From Pseudomonadota bacterium (GTDB lineage: Bacteria; Pseudomonadota; Alphaproteobacteria; Rhizobiales; Beijerinckiaceae): 15,992 bases of DNA. The notes under the pieces are model-generated. The model saw only the letters and a program-made list of their open reading frames with translations. It searched no databases and had not been told where the DNA came from. Positions 1 to 7,609 of this stretch are shown here, in pieces. Position 1 is the first letter of the stretch. The number at the start of each line of letters is the position of its first letter. The position numbers were made by a program, and so were the translations under genes. The stretch lies in contig JAEWKP010000314.1 in NCBI GenBank assembly GCA_023393655.1, positions 1-15,992 of the forward strand, read 5' to 3'.

Positions 1-1
1 C

Positions 2-2452
2 TATATCACTGGTAGGTCGAAGAACTTTTTTGTTCTGGCCCCGAACACGACGATCTACCAGAAGTTGGTCGCCGACCTGACGCCTGGGACGCGCAAGTAC
101 GTGTTTAAGGGCGTCAGCGCGTTCACTCAGCATCCGCCGGTCGTCGTCACTGGGGATACTTGGGATCAATCAACGATTTTCGTCGAAGCTGCCCGGCGCA
201 ACGGCGGCGCTGTGATCAATGTCTTCAACATCGACAAGATCAACAAGGAAGGCGGGCGCATCAAGAAACTGAACGAGTATGTTGGAGACAGCTATTTCAA
301 TTTCTTGGCAGGGCTGCCCGACCTCGTTCTGATCATGGACGAGGCGCATCGCTATCGCGCCAAGGCAGCACTCAAAGCGGTAATGGACCTGAAGCCCGTC
401 CTTGGCCTCGAACTCACCGCCACGCCGAAAAGCGTTGGAGCGAAGGCTGTCGGCTTCCAGAACGTCATCTACAAATTCGGCCTCGGCGAGGCGATGGAGC
501 ACGGCTATGTGAAGGAGCCCGCCGTCGCCACACGCAAGGACTTTGATCCGAAGTCGGTCACGCCGGAACGCCTAGAGGAGATCAAGCTCGAAGACGGCAT
601 CCATGCTCACGAGCATGTTCGACTTGAACTGGAGAAGTACGCGACCGAGACCGGCAAGCCACGAGTGCGTCCGTTCATGCTCGTGGTTGCGCAAGACACG
701 GACGATGCGCGGCGCATTCGGGGGCGCATACAAAGCGACAGCTTCTTTGGCGGCTACTACAAGGACCGCGTCATTCAGGTCGATAGCTCAGGGAAGAGCA
801 AGGAGGAGAGCGACGAAGTGACTGAACGTCTCCTCAAATTGGAGACGGACGGCACCACCGAGATCGTGATCCACGTCAACATGCTCAAAGAGGGCTGGGA
901 CGTGACCAACCTCTTCACGATCGTCCCGCTTCGCGCATCGGCATCAGACATTCTGACCGAACAGACGCTCGGGCGTGGGCTGCGCCTTCCTTATGGCGAA
1001 CGCACCAAGGTGGAGGCGATCGACCGGCTGACCGTGATCGCTCATGACCGCTTCGCGGAAGTGATCGAGAAGGCGAAGGAGCCGGGTTCAGTCGTCGCTA
1101 CGATGAAGGCCGTAGTGATTGGCGAGGGCGGCGACATACCGGCAACAGGCAGCACTCTCGTACAGGCCCCGTCGCGCGCGGAAGCTGCCCTGACCGGCGC
1201 GACCAGCGGGTTGAGTGACCATTCCCAGGAGACGTTCGTCTTTCAGACTCAGGAGGAGCGTACGGTCGCCAAGGTAACGCTTGACGTGATTCACGCGATG
1301 GAGCGCGAGTTCAAGACACTTGACGACCTGCATAGGCCCGAAGTCCAGGCGAAGATTGCTGCGAGGGTCGAGGCCATCTCTAAACCCGTGCAAGGCACGC
1401 TCGACGGTGTGATCGGGCCTGAGCCCGACATCAAAGCCGTTGTCGAGAAGGTTGCGAGCACGATCACGGCAGGCACAATCGCTATCCCGCAGATTGTAGT
1501 CCTCCCGGATTCAAACGTTACCTATACCTTCAAGGATTTCGATCTCGCTGGCCTCGACAAGATCGGTGTTCGCCCTATGTCGAACGAGATCACGCTTCAG
1601 GAGCTACGGACCGAGCGACGCAGCTTCATCCGCCTAATGACCGGCGGTTCGGCACGCCAGGAGCGCTTGGAGGACTATCTCGTCAGCGCCTTGTTTGCGT
1701 TCGATGAGATCGATTACGACGCCCACTCAGACCTCCTCTACAAGCTTGCAGGGCAAGTCGTCGCGCGTTTGAGAGAGTACCTAGCGAATGACGATGAGGT
1801 CGAGACGGCCCTAGTTCAGCACGCAACTGCACTGGCAGAGAACGTCATCTTTCCGCAGATGATGAACCACTACGAGGAGACGGCGACGACGTTCAGGGTT
1901 CGCGCCGAACGAGGATTTCAGTCTCTCAAAGCCCAAAACTTGTCGAATCCGAACGGCAAGGCGCTTCAGCATTACAAAACGCCGGTCAGACCGCTGGGAG
2001 ACACGCGACGCTTCGCCTTCCACGGCTTCAAAAAGTGCTGCTACTTCGTACAGTCCTTTCAATCCGATCCCGAGCGCCGCTTCGCTGTGCTCATCGACGC
2101 GGATCATGAGACCAGCGTTTTGCGGTGGGTGAAGCCAGGGCGCAATCAGTTCCAGATCGATTACCGCCGAGGCGAGCAGTACGAGCCTGATTTCGTCGTT
2201 GAGACCACGTCGGAGAACCTGATCTGCGAGATCAAATCCCGAGACGAAATGACGGACGCGACCGTTCAGGCGAAGGCCGACGCTGCGAGAACCTGGGTCG
2301 GCTACGCCAACGTCCATGCGGCTGAAAATGGCGGAAAGTCGTGGCGTTATGTCCTCATTCCGCATGATACAGTGACGGAAAGCGCGTCGCTTTCGGGACT
2401 TGTGAACATGTGGGGAATGGATTCCTTGAAAGGTCGAGGACTGGCGGCTTGA
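2..2452 (+). CDS. DEAH helicase-nuclease, type III restriction Res-like (5' truncated)
   Basis: Superfamily 2 helicase/translocase fused to a nuclease, the architecture of type III restriction Res subunits, which move on DNA by ATP hydrolysis and cut with a partner Mod methyltransferase. The frame is open to the window edge, and the codons before the first possible start (TTG at 65) read as typical helicase sequence (FVLAPNTTIYQKL). The N-terminus with the Walker A motif is therefore outside the window. Counting from the TTG: DEAH Walker B at 92-95, TATP at 118-121, a motif V-like MLKEGWDVTNL near 275, and motif VI QTLGRGLRLP near 300. The C-terminus carries PD near 708 and EIK near 721, matching a PD-(D/E)XK nuclease, with both acidic residues and the Lys intact. 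No Mod gene is visible; it could lie upstream. A stand-alone helicase-nuclease defence protein is the main alternative. Family assignment is firm; the restriction role is inferred. Confidence 0.9.
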   Translation, partial: YITGRSKNFFVLAPNTTIYQKLVADLTPGTRKYVFKGVSAFTQHPPVVVTGDTWDQSTIFVEAARRNGGAVINVFNIDKINKEGGRIKKLNEYVGDSYFNFLAGLPDLVLIMDEAHRYRAKAALKAVMDLKPVLGLELTATPKSVGAKAVGFQNVIYKFGLGEAMEHGYVKEPAVATRKDFDPKSVTPERLEEIKLEDGIHAHEHVRLELEKYATETGKPRVRPFMLVVAQDTDDARRIRGRIQSDSFFGGYYKDRVIQVDSSGKSKEESDEVTERLLKLETDGTTEIVIHVNMLKEGWDVTNLFTIVPLRASASDILTEQTLGRGLRLPYGERTKVEAIDRLTVIAHDRFAEVIEKAKEPGSVVATMKAVVIGEGGDIPATGSTLVQAPSRAEAALTGATSGLSDHSQETFVFQTQEERTVAKVTLDVIHAMEREFKTLDDLHRPEVQAKIAARVEAISKPVQGTLDGVIGPEPDIKAVVEKVASTITAGTIAIPQIVVLPDSNVTYTFKDFDLAGLDKIGVRPMSNEITLQELRTERRSFIRLMTGGSARQERLEDYLVSALFAFDEIDYDAHSDLLYKLAGQVVARLREYLANDDEVETALVQHATALAENVIFPQMMNHYEETATTFRVRAERGFQSLKAQNLSNPNGKALQHYKTPVRPLGDTRRFAFHGFKKCCYFVQSFQSDPERRFAVLIDADHETSVLRWVKPGRNQFQIDYRRGEQYEPDFVVETTSENLICEIKSRDEMTDATVQAKADAARTWVGYANVHAAENGGKSWRYVLIPHDTVTESASLSGLVNMWGMDSLKGRGLAA

Positions 2453-2476
2453 TGCGGAGTTAGGAACAATCTCTCT

Positions 2477-2496
2477 GACCTGCGCATCAGGTTTTG
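2477..2496 (+). terminator. Weak candidate intrinsic terminator
   Basis: A perfect 5-bp stem ACCTG/CAGGT (2478-2482 and 2488-2492) with a 5-nt loop is followed by a short T-run (TTTTGATTT), 26 bp after the stop of the helicase-nuclease gene. The stem is short and the T-run is interrupted, so it may be weak or fortuitous. Confidence 0.3.
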
Positions 2497-2545
2497 ATTT
2501 ACAAACTGAGATTCTCGATCACGCTGCCTCCATAGATGCAGTAGC

Positions 2546-3745
2546 GTGGAGCATTTGTTGGAGCAGTTTCCCGCCAGAAGAACATTCGAGCCTCGCGAGT
2601 ACGGTGGCCGTACGCTTGAGGTAGCGGCGCATCTCGACGCCGCATGTCCAGGATTTTTACTTTCGACGATCTATGCCTCCTCTCTAAAACGTCAGGCACT
2701 TTTTTCGGCGTTCGCAGCCATAGACCTCTGCGCGACGGAGGTGTTCGCGTCGCGACTTGAGGCGACTGCTCCTGATATATTCATGGGGCTGGATCATCTT
2801 TGTAGCTCTGCACGTATCGCCCGCTCGCTTGTTTCCCTCCGAGCGAAGCGAATTATCGAGGCAACCTTCGGAGAATGCCCTCCGGGACTGCTCGGTGCGT
2901 TCGCGCGCCTTGGATCAGCGCCCCTCGATCCAAAGGTCTACGGCGTGCTGTTCGACGTGTTTTCCGATCCCCGACATCGCCACCGCGCGTCTGTGCTCGG
3001 TCAGCTTCCAGGTTTGATTCAGCCAGATCATATCAAGGTGGTGACCGGTCTCGATGACGCTTTGGTCCATATCGTTGCGATTGAGCGAACAAAGCCTGCC
3101 GAAGTGGCCGCATTGAACGCCTTCGCCGGGTCGATTGTGAACCTGTGTAATGCGTCGCCAGAAGCGATAAAGCGCAGTCTCGACAAACTCGCCGTTGGCG
3201 CAAAGGGCGCTGGGATGGACGTGTGGGCGCAGGGCTGGCTCGCGAGGCAGGTTCGGCTACCCTTCGATCCTCCGATTCCGGCGAGCGACCCCGATTTTAA
3301 GCTTTGCCTTGGGGTAGAACTGACTTCGTTGGGCCGTCGCTTGCGGAATTGTGCTGGGCAGCGGCAGTCATATACCTTTCTCGGCGAGAGGCTGGTCTAC
3401 GAGGTGGTTGGCTTCGGCGAACCGGCTGCCCTCGAACTGCTGCGACTCACCACTGGCGCGGACAGCAAGTGGGTCTGTGAAGATTTGCGGGCTCCCCGAA
3501 ACAGGCGCGTGAGCCCCAAACTGGCTGCCGCAGTCCAGTTCAAGTTGGATCACCATGGAATTCTCTATCAGTCGCTGGCGCACCCCACCGTCGAGGAGCA
3601 GGCGCTGCATAAGCTGATCGATCACACTACACCATTCGCTTGGGATCGGCGGCGGGAAGTGGCGGACGATGCGCACGGTGACACCGTTATTGAGGAGATG
3701 CTGACCGAGCTTGAGCAGGAACTCGACGACCGCGTGGACGCCTGA
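2546..3745 (+). CDS. PcfJ-like domain protein of unknown function
   Basis: Protein of 399 aa starting with GTG, the only plausible start after an in-frame TGA at 2507. No clear Shine-Dalgarno is visible. Residues 1-250 match nothing I can name. Residues about 252-345 resemble the PcfJ-like domain of plasmid and phage proteins: a CLGVELTSLGRRLRNC segment, then QSY, then a strand pair ending in KWVCEDLRAPRNRRVS. That resembles the family pattern of a conserved Cys/Tyr signature followed by a strand hairpin and N/R-rich turn. PcfJ was named from an enterococcal conjugative plasmid, and its biochemical activity is not known to me. The C-terminus is acidic (TELEQELDD). A J-domain gene starts 3 bp after the stop, so the two are very probably co-transcribed and may work together. 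That the gene is real is well supported by length and codon pattern; the family call is tentative. Confidence 0.72.
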   Translation: MEHLLEQFPARRTFEPREYGGRTLEVAAHLDAACPGFLLSTIYASSLKRQALFSAFAAIDLCATEVFASRLEATAPDIFMGLDHLCSSARIARSLVSLRAKRIIEATFGECPPGLLGAFARLGSAPLDPKVYGVLFDVFSDPRHRHRASVLGQLPGLIQPDHIKVVTGLDDALVHIVAIERTKPAEVAALNAFAGSIVNLCNASPEAIKRSLDKLAVGAKGAGMDVWAQGWLARQVRLPFDPPIPASDPDFKLCLGVELTSLGRRLRNCAGQRQSYTFLGERLVYEVVGFGEPAALELLRLTTGADSKWVCEDLRAPRNRRVSPKLAAAVQFKLDHHGILYQSLAHPTVEEQALHKLIDHTTPFAWDRRREVADDAHGDTVIEEMLTELEQELDDRVDA

Positions 3746-3748
3746 TCT

Positions 3749-4243
3749 ATGCGGACTCTTCTCGTCCTCGCCGCCCTCGGCTGGATCATCTCGCTACCCT
3801 GGGCGACCCTGTTTGCCTATTTCGCGCTGATCGTCATCGCGATCGTGGTGATGTGGTTCCCCTCGATTTCGATCGAGCGCCGCGCCGTTGCGCGCTGTGC
3901 TGGCGGAAACACCATCGACCACCACTACGTCGCGGCGCTCGAAAGCATGGTGGCGGAGGCGGAAACGCAGGTGGAGGCCCTGAGGGCCGAGGTCGAGCAG
4001 CTTCGTGCTGCGGCAAACAGAAAGAGCCCCGATGCCGACGCCAGCAAAGCTGCGGCTCTACACGGACGCGTTGGCCTCTGCGAGCATGCCCCAGAGTGGC
4101 TCGTCGCGGCTGCGCGACGCGCATACCGGGCCAAATTGCATCCAGATCGGCACCCTCCTTCGGTGAAGGCGGAAGCCGAGAGGCGCTTCAAAACGGCGGA
4201 GAGTGTCTTCGACGCCATAGCCGCGCAGCGCGCCTCGGCCTGA
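3749..4243 (+). CDS. Membrane-anchored J-domain protein
   Basis: Protein of 164 aa. Residues 4-37 are almost wholly hydrophobic, enough for one long or two short membrane helices. Residues 60-90 are Glu/Ala/Leu-rich and look like a coiled coil. Residues 115-160 form a C-terminal J-domain with the diagnostic HPD tripeptide at 131-133, preceded by a basic helix (AARRAYRAKL) and followed by the helix containing ERRFKTAESVFDAI. J-domains stimulate the ATPase of Hsp70 (DnaK). With no Gly/Phe region or zinc domain this is a class C protein, so it should bring DnaK to a particular membrane client rather than act as a general chaperone. The start is 3 bp after the PcfJ-like gene, which suggests translational coupling and makes that protein the obvious candidate client. 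The gene ends 5 bp before the convergent exonuclease gene, leaving no room for a separate terminator. Confidence 0.87.
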   Translation: MRTLLVLAALGWIISLPWATLFAYFALIVIAIVVMWFPSISIERRAVARCAGGNTIDHHYVAALESMVAEAETQVEALRAEVEQLRAAANRKSPDADASKAAALHGRVGLCEHAPEWLVAAARRAYRAKLHPDRHPPSVKAEAERRFKTAESVFDAIAAQRASA

Positions 4244-4248
4244 CGAGT

Positions 4249-4881
4249 TCAATGGAGATTCATCGCCGCGCGCGGGCCTCCAACAGCGGCCAGCCACTCA
4301 TGAGCGGCATCGATGCGAACGCGCTGGAGCCGGTGCAGCACGTCATGATCGAAGCGCTGAGCGGCGCAACGCGAGCGGGCATCCGCGCATATTCGCGCGA
4401 ACAGATGGGTGGTCACCCAAGTGTCGGCGCTGGCCCGGTGCAGTTGCCCAGGCACGTTGATCCCGACCTCTCGCACGATGTCGCCGAGCCTGTAGCTCGC
4501 TCGGCCCGGAAACACGCGCCGGGCGAGGAGCAACGTGCAGAGCGTCCGAACTTGTCGCCCGTCGAGGAACTCCTGCGCTTCGTGCTCCAGGAATTTGCGG
4601 TCGAACCCCGCGTTGTGGGCCACGACCGGCGATGCCGCGATGAAGTCGGCCAATTCACACATCACGGCGGAGGACTTCGGTGCGCCGCTCAGCATCGCCG
4701 TCGTGATGCCGGTGATCTGCGTGATCTCGGCGGGCACGCGGACGCCGGGATCGACCAGAGTCGAAAATTCCTGACCAGCCCGACCGTCGATGATTTCGCG
4801 GGCCGACACCTCGATCACGCGTGCTCCCATGGCGGGGCTGAGACCCGTGGTCTCGAAGTCGAGGACGACGAAGCGCCCCAT
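4249..4881 (-). CDS. DEDDh 3'-5' exonuclease (DnaQ/Pol III epsilon-like)
   Basis: Protein of 210 aa from the ATG at 4881; a TTG at 4896 with an AGGGG about 9 nt upstream would add five residues. All five catalytic residues of a DEDDh exonuclease are visible: D8 and E10 in LDFETTG (Exo I), D94 in HNAGFDRKF (Exo II), and H148 and D153 in HRASADT (Exo III). Such enzymes remove nucleotides from 3' ends using two metal ions. The family includes the proofreading subunit of DNA polymerase III, but the short length, lack of a polymerase-binding tail and accessory location argue for a stand-alone nuclease in repair, element maintenance or defence. It converges on the J-domain gene with a 5-bp gap. It shares its upstream region with the divergent HTH-methyltransferase gene. 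Confidence 0.9.
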   Translation of the reverse strand: MGRFVVLDFETTGLSPAMGARVIEVSAREIIDGRAGQEFSTLVDPGVRVPAEITQITGITTAMLSGAPKSSAVMCELADFIAASPVVAHNAGFDRKFLEHEAQEFLDGRQVRTLCTLLLARRVFPGRASYRLGDIVREVGINVPGQLHRASADTWVTTHLFARICADARSRCAAQRFDHDVLHRLQRVRIDAAHEWLAAVGGPRAAMNLH

Positions 4882-5016
4882 GGGGATGTTGTCCAACTAC
4901 CTCAGCCCCTCAAGCTTCCCGCATGATTCCGCGTTCCCAGACGATGCCGCCACCGGGTCAATCTGGGCAACATCAAAACGGCCTTCAACGACGGGACCGA
5001 CGAAGTGACCGTTAGG

Positions 5017-5074
5017 CTGGCAGTCACGATTCCTTGCCAGAATCGCGGTCTGTTCGCCTCCTAGAATCACGACC
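5017..5074 (+). promoter_or_regulatory. Candidate operator of the HTH-methyltransferase gene
   Basis: Overlapping repeats lie 10-65 bp upstream of the methyltransferase ATG. CGATTC (5027-5032) and GAATCG (5040-5045) form a 6-bp dyad with a 7-bp spacer. CTGGCA (5017-5022) and TGCCAG (5035-5040) form another. The GAATC core recurs at 5063-5073 (AGAATCACGAC), so three GAATC-centred boxes are present, one inverted relative to the other two. The TAGAAT at 5062-5067 could be a -10 element, but no well-spaced -35 is seen. The downstream protein starts with two HTH domains, so autoregulation through these boxes is plausible but unproven. Confidence 0.35.
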
Positions 5075-5082
5075 TCTAGTTC

Positions 5083-6726
5083 ATGAAACTGTACAATTTC
5101 GAAGCCGCTGCCTCCATGGTCGGCAAGGAACTTATCCGCGCGCGACAGCTTCGCCGCGTGACCCGAAGCGCGCTCGCGATGGGCGCGGGAATCAGTCGTG
5201 TAACTCTCGCCAACCTGGAAGCCGGACGTGGTTCGGTCGCCTCATTGATCGCCGTCCTCGCGGTCTTGGCCCACCGTTTCGCCGACCAGCTTCCCGAGGT
5301 CGAACTTGGTCGATGGATCGCTCGATCGCGGAAGCGCGCAGGGCTGTCGCAGGAACGTCTCTGCGCCCTGGCCGGAGTTTCGAAACCAGCGCTGGTGCGC
5401 GTCGAGCGTGGCGAAGGCAACGTCGCTACGCTGCTCGCGGCGATGCATGCGCTCGGCCTGTCGATGTCCTTGATCGATGTCGCGATCGAGGCTGCACCGC
5501 CACCATTGCCCAAGCCGACCGCCCGGCTCGTCCACGGTGATTGTCGCGAGAGTATGCGGGATTTCGCACAGCAGGGGTTGCTGTTCGACGCGATCGTGAC
5601 CGATCCGCCCTATCATCTGGCCTCGATCTCTCGCCGGTTTGGCAGAACGAATGCTGCCCAGCTTTTAGGCGGCGAGCACGGGACGGCGAACCCATATCGG
5701 TCTATCGCCGCCGGATTCATGGGGCAAGCATGGGACGGTGGCGGCGTTGCTTTCGATGCCGAAACTTGGAGAGCGGCTTTCGCGGCGGTGAAGCCCGGCG
5801 GCTACCTCGTAGCCTTCGGAGGAGCGAGAACCTTCCACCGCCTCGCGGTTGCAATCGAGGATGCGGGCTTTGAGATTCGCGACACGATCATGTGGGTCTT
5901 CGGCTCAGGCTTTCCAAAATCGCTTACGGTCCAGGGACCTGATGGCGCGAAAGGAACAGCGCTCAAGCCCGCGTACGAGCCGATCATCGTAGCACGCCGC
6001 CCCATTCGAGAAGCGACCGTGGCGGCCAATGTCGCTAGGTTTGGCACAGGAGCTTTGAACATCGACCTGTGCCGAGTCGGACTTGATGGAGAGCGCAATC
6101 CGTCGTCGAGCCTTCGCGAAGCTGCGCGACGTAGGCGAAGCGGTCCTGGACAGCCCGGAGTGCAGGGACGAACAATTACCAGTCGCATATCTGATGCTCG
6201 GTACATGACGGCCAGGGAAGGAGAAGCGCTTGGACGCTGGCCCGCCAACCTAATCCACGACGGCTCCCCGTCAGTCCTTTCGAATTTTCCTACAACTGGC
6301 AGGAGCCGGGGCGGTGGCGGGAAGAAGGTCGTCGGCAAGACAGTCTATGGGCGCTTCAACGGGACCTACTACGACGGCGAAGTGGGCTATGGAGACGCGG
6401 GATCAACCGCGCGATTCTTCTACACGGCCAAGGCGTCCAGGGCCGATCGCGGGCCGAATAACAACCACCCAACCGTCAAACCGAATGACTTGATGCGATA
6501 CCTCGTCCGGCTTGTGACGCCGCAAGGCGGCACGGTCTTAGACCCGTTCATGGGCTCGGGCTCGACGGGGCTTGCAGCGATCCAGGAAGACTTCAGCTTC
6601 GTCGGCTGCGAGCAGCAGACAGAGTATATCGAGATCGCGCGACGCCGGATCGCGAAGGCCATGCCGCATAGAGAGGTGTTGCTCAGCGAGCCTGACGGAG
6701 AACCCGCGACCCGAAACGCATCTTGA
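5083..6726 (+). CDS. Tandem XRE-type HTH fused to N4/N6 DNA methyltransferase
   Basis: Protein of 547 aa. Residues about 13-68 and 75-130 are two consecutive helix-turn-helix units of XRE/Cro type (ISRVTLANLEAGRG and VSKPALVRVERGEG are the paired recognition regions). Residues 147-530 are an amino-methyltransferase of the beta class. The catalytic motif IV DPPY is at 174-177, followed by a long variable region expected to recognise the target, then HPTVKP at 462-467 and the SAM-binding FMGSGSTG at 489-496. It should transfer a methyl group from S-adenosylmethionine to the exocyclic amine of adenine or cytosine; the target site cannot be read from sequence. The methyltransferase part resembles orphan enzymes of phages and mobile elements. 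The HTH pair suggests it regulates its own promoter, as M.SsoII does with its N-terminal HTH. No Shine-Dalgarno is obvious at this ATG. Its 3' end overlaps a convergent small gene by 44 bp. Confidence 0.92.
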   Translation: MKLYNFEAAASMVGKELIRARQLRRVTRSALAMGAGISRVTLANLEAGRGSVASLIAVLAVLAHRFADQLPEVELGRWIARSRKRAGLSQERLCALAGVSKPALVRVERGEGNVATLLAAMHALGLSMSLIDVAIEAAPPPLPKPTARLVHGDCRESMRDFAQQGLLFDAIVTDPPYHLASISRRFGRTNAAQLLGGEHGTANPYRSIAAGFMGQAWDGGGVAFDAETWRAAFAAVKPGGYLVAFGGARTFHRLAVAIEDAGFEIRDTIMWVFGSGFPKSLTVQGPDGAKGTALKPAYEPIIVARRPIREATVAANVARFGTGALNIDLCRVGLDGERNPSSSLREAARRRRSGPGQPGVQGRTITSRISDARYMTAREGEALGRWPANLIHDGSPSVLSNFPTTGRSRGGGGKKVVGKTVYGRFNGTYYDGEVGYGDAGSTARFFYTAKASRADRGPNNNHPTVKPNDLMRYLVRLVTPQGGTVLDPFMGSGSTGLAAIQEDFSFVGCEQQTEYIEIARRRIAKAMPHREVLLSEPDGEPATRNAS

Positions 6727-6982
6727 ACTGGAAAGCGTCGTAGTAGCTCTCGAAGAGATACTTCTGACCGGCTCCGCGCGGGAGTTGATCGTACGCAACC
6801 GAGGCCGAGCAGTTTCGCTCGATCCAGAGACGGCGCTCGGCATTCATCGCGTGGAAATGATCCTCGCCGAGATTTAGGCGTGTCATGCCGTTTTGCTCGA
6901 CAACGTACGGGTGTCGGAGGCGCTTGCTCGCGGACAAGGCAGCATTGTTTCTGCGGATCGATTGTCTGAACGCGTCTGTCAT
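6683..6982 (-). CDS. Small hypothetical protein
   Basis: Protein of 99 aa that I do not recognise as a named family. The C-terminal half (MNAERRLWIERNCSAS, then YLFESYYDAFQFKMRFG) has the look of a compact alpha/beta domain, with an aromatic strand followed by a helix that ends in KMRFG, as in small mobile-element proteins of alphaproteobacteria. The N-terminus is basic and may be poorly ordered. The last 44 bp overlap the end of the convergent methyltransferase gene. The ATG has no Shine-Dalgarno but sits 4 nt after a TAAATA box, in mirror image to the divergent gene at 7024. Starts further in (Met at residue 33 or 47) are possible. Confidence 0.6.
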   Translation of the reverse strand: MTDAFRQSIRRNNAALSASKRLRHPYVVEQNGMTRLNLGEDHFHAMNAERRLWIERNCSASVAYDQLPRGAGQKYLFESYYDAFQFKMRFGSRVLRQAR

Positions 6983-6986
6983 CCCA

Positions 6987-7019
6987 TATTTAGTCGAGGG
7001 GGCTCACCACCGCTAAATA
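6987..7019. promoter_or_regulatory. Mirror TAAATA dyad between divergent genes
   Basis: TATTTAG (6987-6993) and CTAAATA (7013-7019) form a perfect 7-bp inverted repeat with a 19-bp spacer, filling almost the whole gap between the divergent genes. On each strand a TAAATA hexamer ends 4 nt before the ATG, and neither gene has a Shine-Dalgarno. The hexamers could be -10 boxes driving nearly leaderless transcripts, or the halves of one operator. The 4-nt distance is a little short for a -10. Confidence 0.4.
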
Positions 7020-7023
7020 GATC

Positions 7024-7563
7024 ATGGTCAATTCCTGTTGTTCGGCCCATCGGTGCGAAAAGGTCTCGTGCCCCGGCTGCGCATGGCGTTACGCACTCCA
7101 TGTCTCACGCCGCATCCTCGCCTGCGAACCGCAGCGGCTCCACGCGCTGACGGTCGAGCGCGCCCTTGCTGGCCCCCACGAGATCGATCGATTGAGAAGG
7201 TCGGCCCACAACGCCGTGGCCTATCAGCGGCGTCGCTACCGAGGATGGCGAAGCGTCGGGGTATGGGGCTGGTACGGTGATGCCGATTTCCACGGCATCG
7301 TTGAGCTTGGCTCGATTTCGACCGCCGAGTTCGTGCACACATTCCGGCGGCGCGGAGAGGTCAGGCTACGACCGATCGAGATCGAGAACCTCCGCACCGA
7401 GGTCTATACGGCGGCCCTGTCTGCCTCGGCGACACCGGCTGTCGGTGGCAAAGGCCGGTATCAGCCCCTGAAGGTCGCGATCGAGCCGGTGGCGACGACC
7501 AGGAAGCGCCCTGTGCCGGTCATCGACGATGTGATGGTCGAAGCTATGCCGGTGCTTGTTTGA
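7024..7563 (+). CDS. Cys-rich N-terminus hypothetical protein
   Basis: Protein of 179 aa, function unknown. The N-terminus packs five cysteines (C5, C6, C11, C16, C19) with H9 and a CPGC pair, which looks like a zinc-binding knuckle. It is followed by a basic helical stretch (LRRSAHNAVAYQRRRYRG), an aromatic strand region (VGVWGWYGDADFHGIVELG) and a segment with EFVHTFRRRGEVRLRPIEIENLR. A Cys knuckle, then basic helices, then a strand with a His pattern recalls small replication initiators, but the HUH signature (two His around one hydrophobic residue) is not present: only DFHG is seen. I therefore do not call it a Rep. The last 45 residues are low in hydrophobics and may be a tail. Gene and protein look real; the role is open. 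Confidence 0.68.
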   Translation: MVNSCCSAHRCEKVSCPGCAWRYALHVSRRILACEPQRLHALTVERALAGPHEIDRLRRSAHNAVAYQRRRYRGWRSVGVWGWYGDADFHGIVELGSISTAEFVHTFRRRGEVRLRPIEIENLRTEVYTAALSASATPAVGGKGRYQPLKVAIEPVATTRKRPVPVIDDVMVEAMPVLV

Positions 7564-7609
7564 AGACGACCGCATTCGGCAGCCGCTCGCCCAGCAACAC
7601 CGCCGGAGT

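Noticed and set aside
3853..4926. Long plus-strand open frame of 357 codons
   Set aside because: It runs out of frame through the J-domain gene and then antisense to the exonuclease gene, whose catalytic motifs are all present. Its sequence is Arg/His-rich with no domain, typical of a shadow in GC-rich DNA.
7024..7563. HUH replication initiator
   Set aside because: The Cys knuckle and DFHG strand recall Rep proteins, but the two-His signature and a convincing catalytic Tyr motif are not found.
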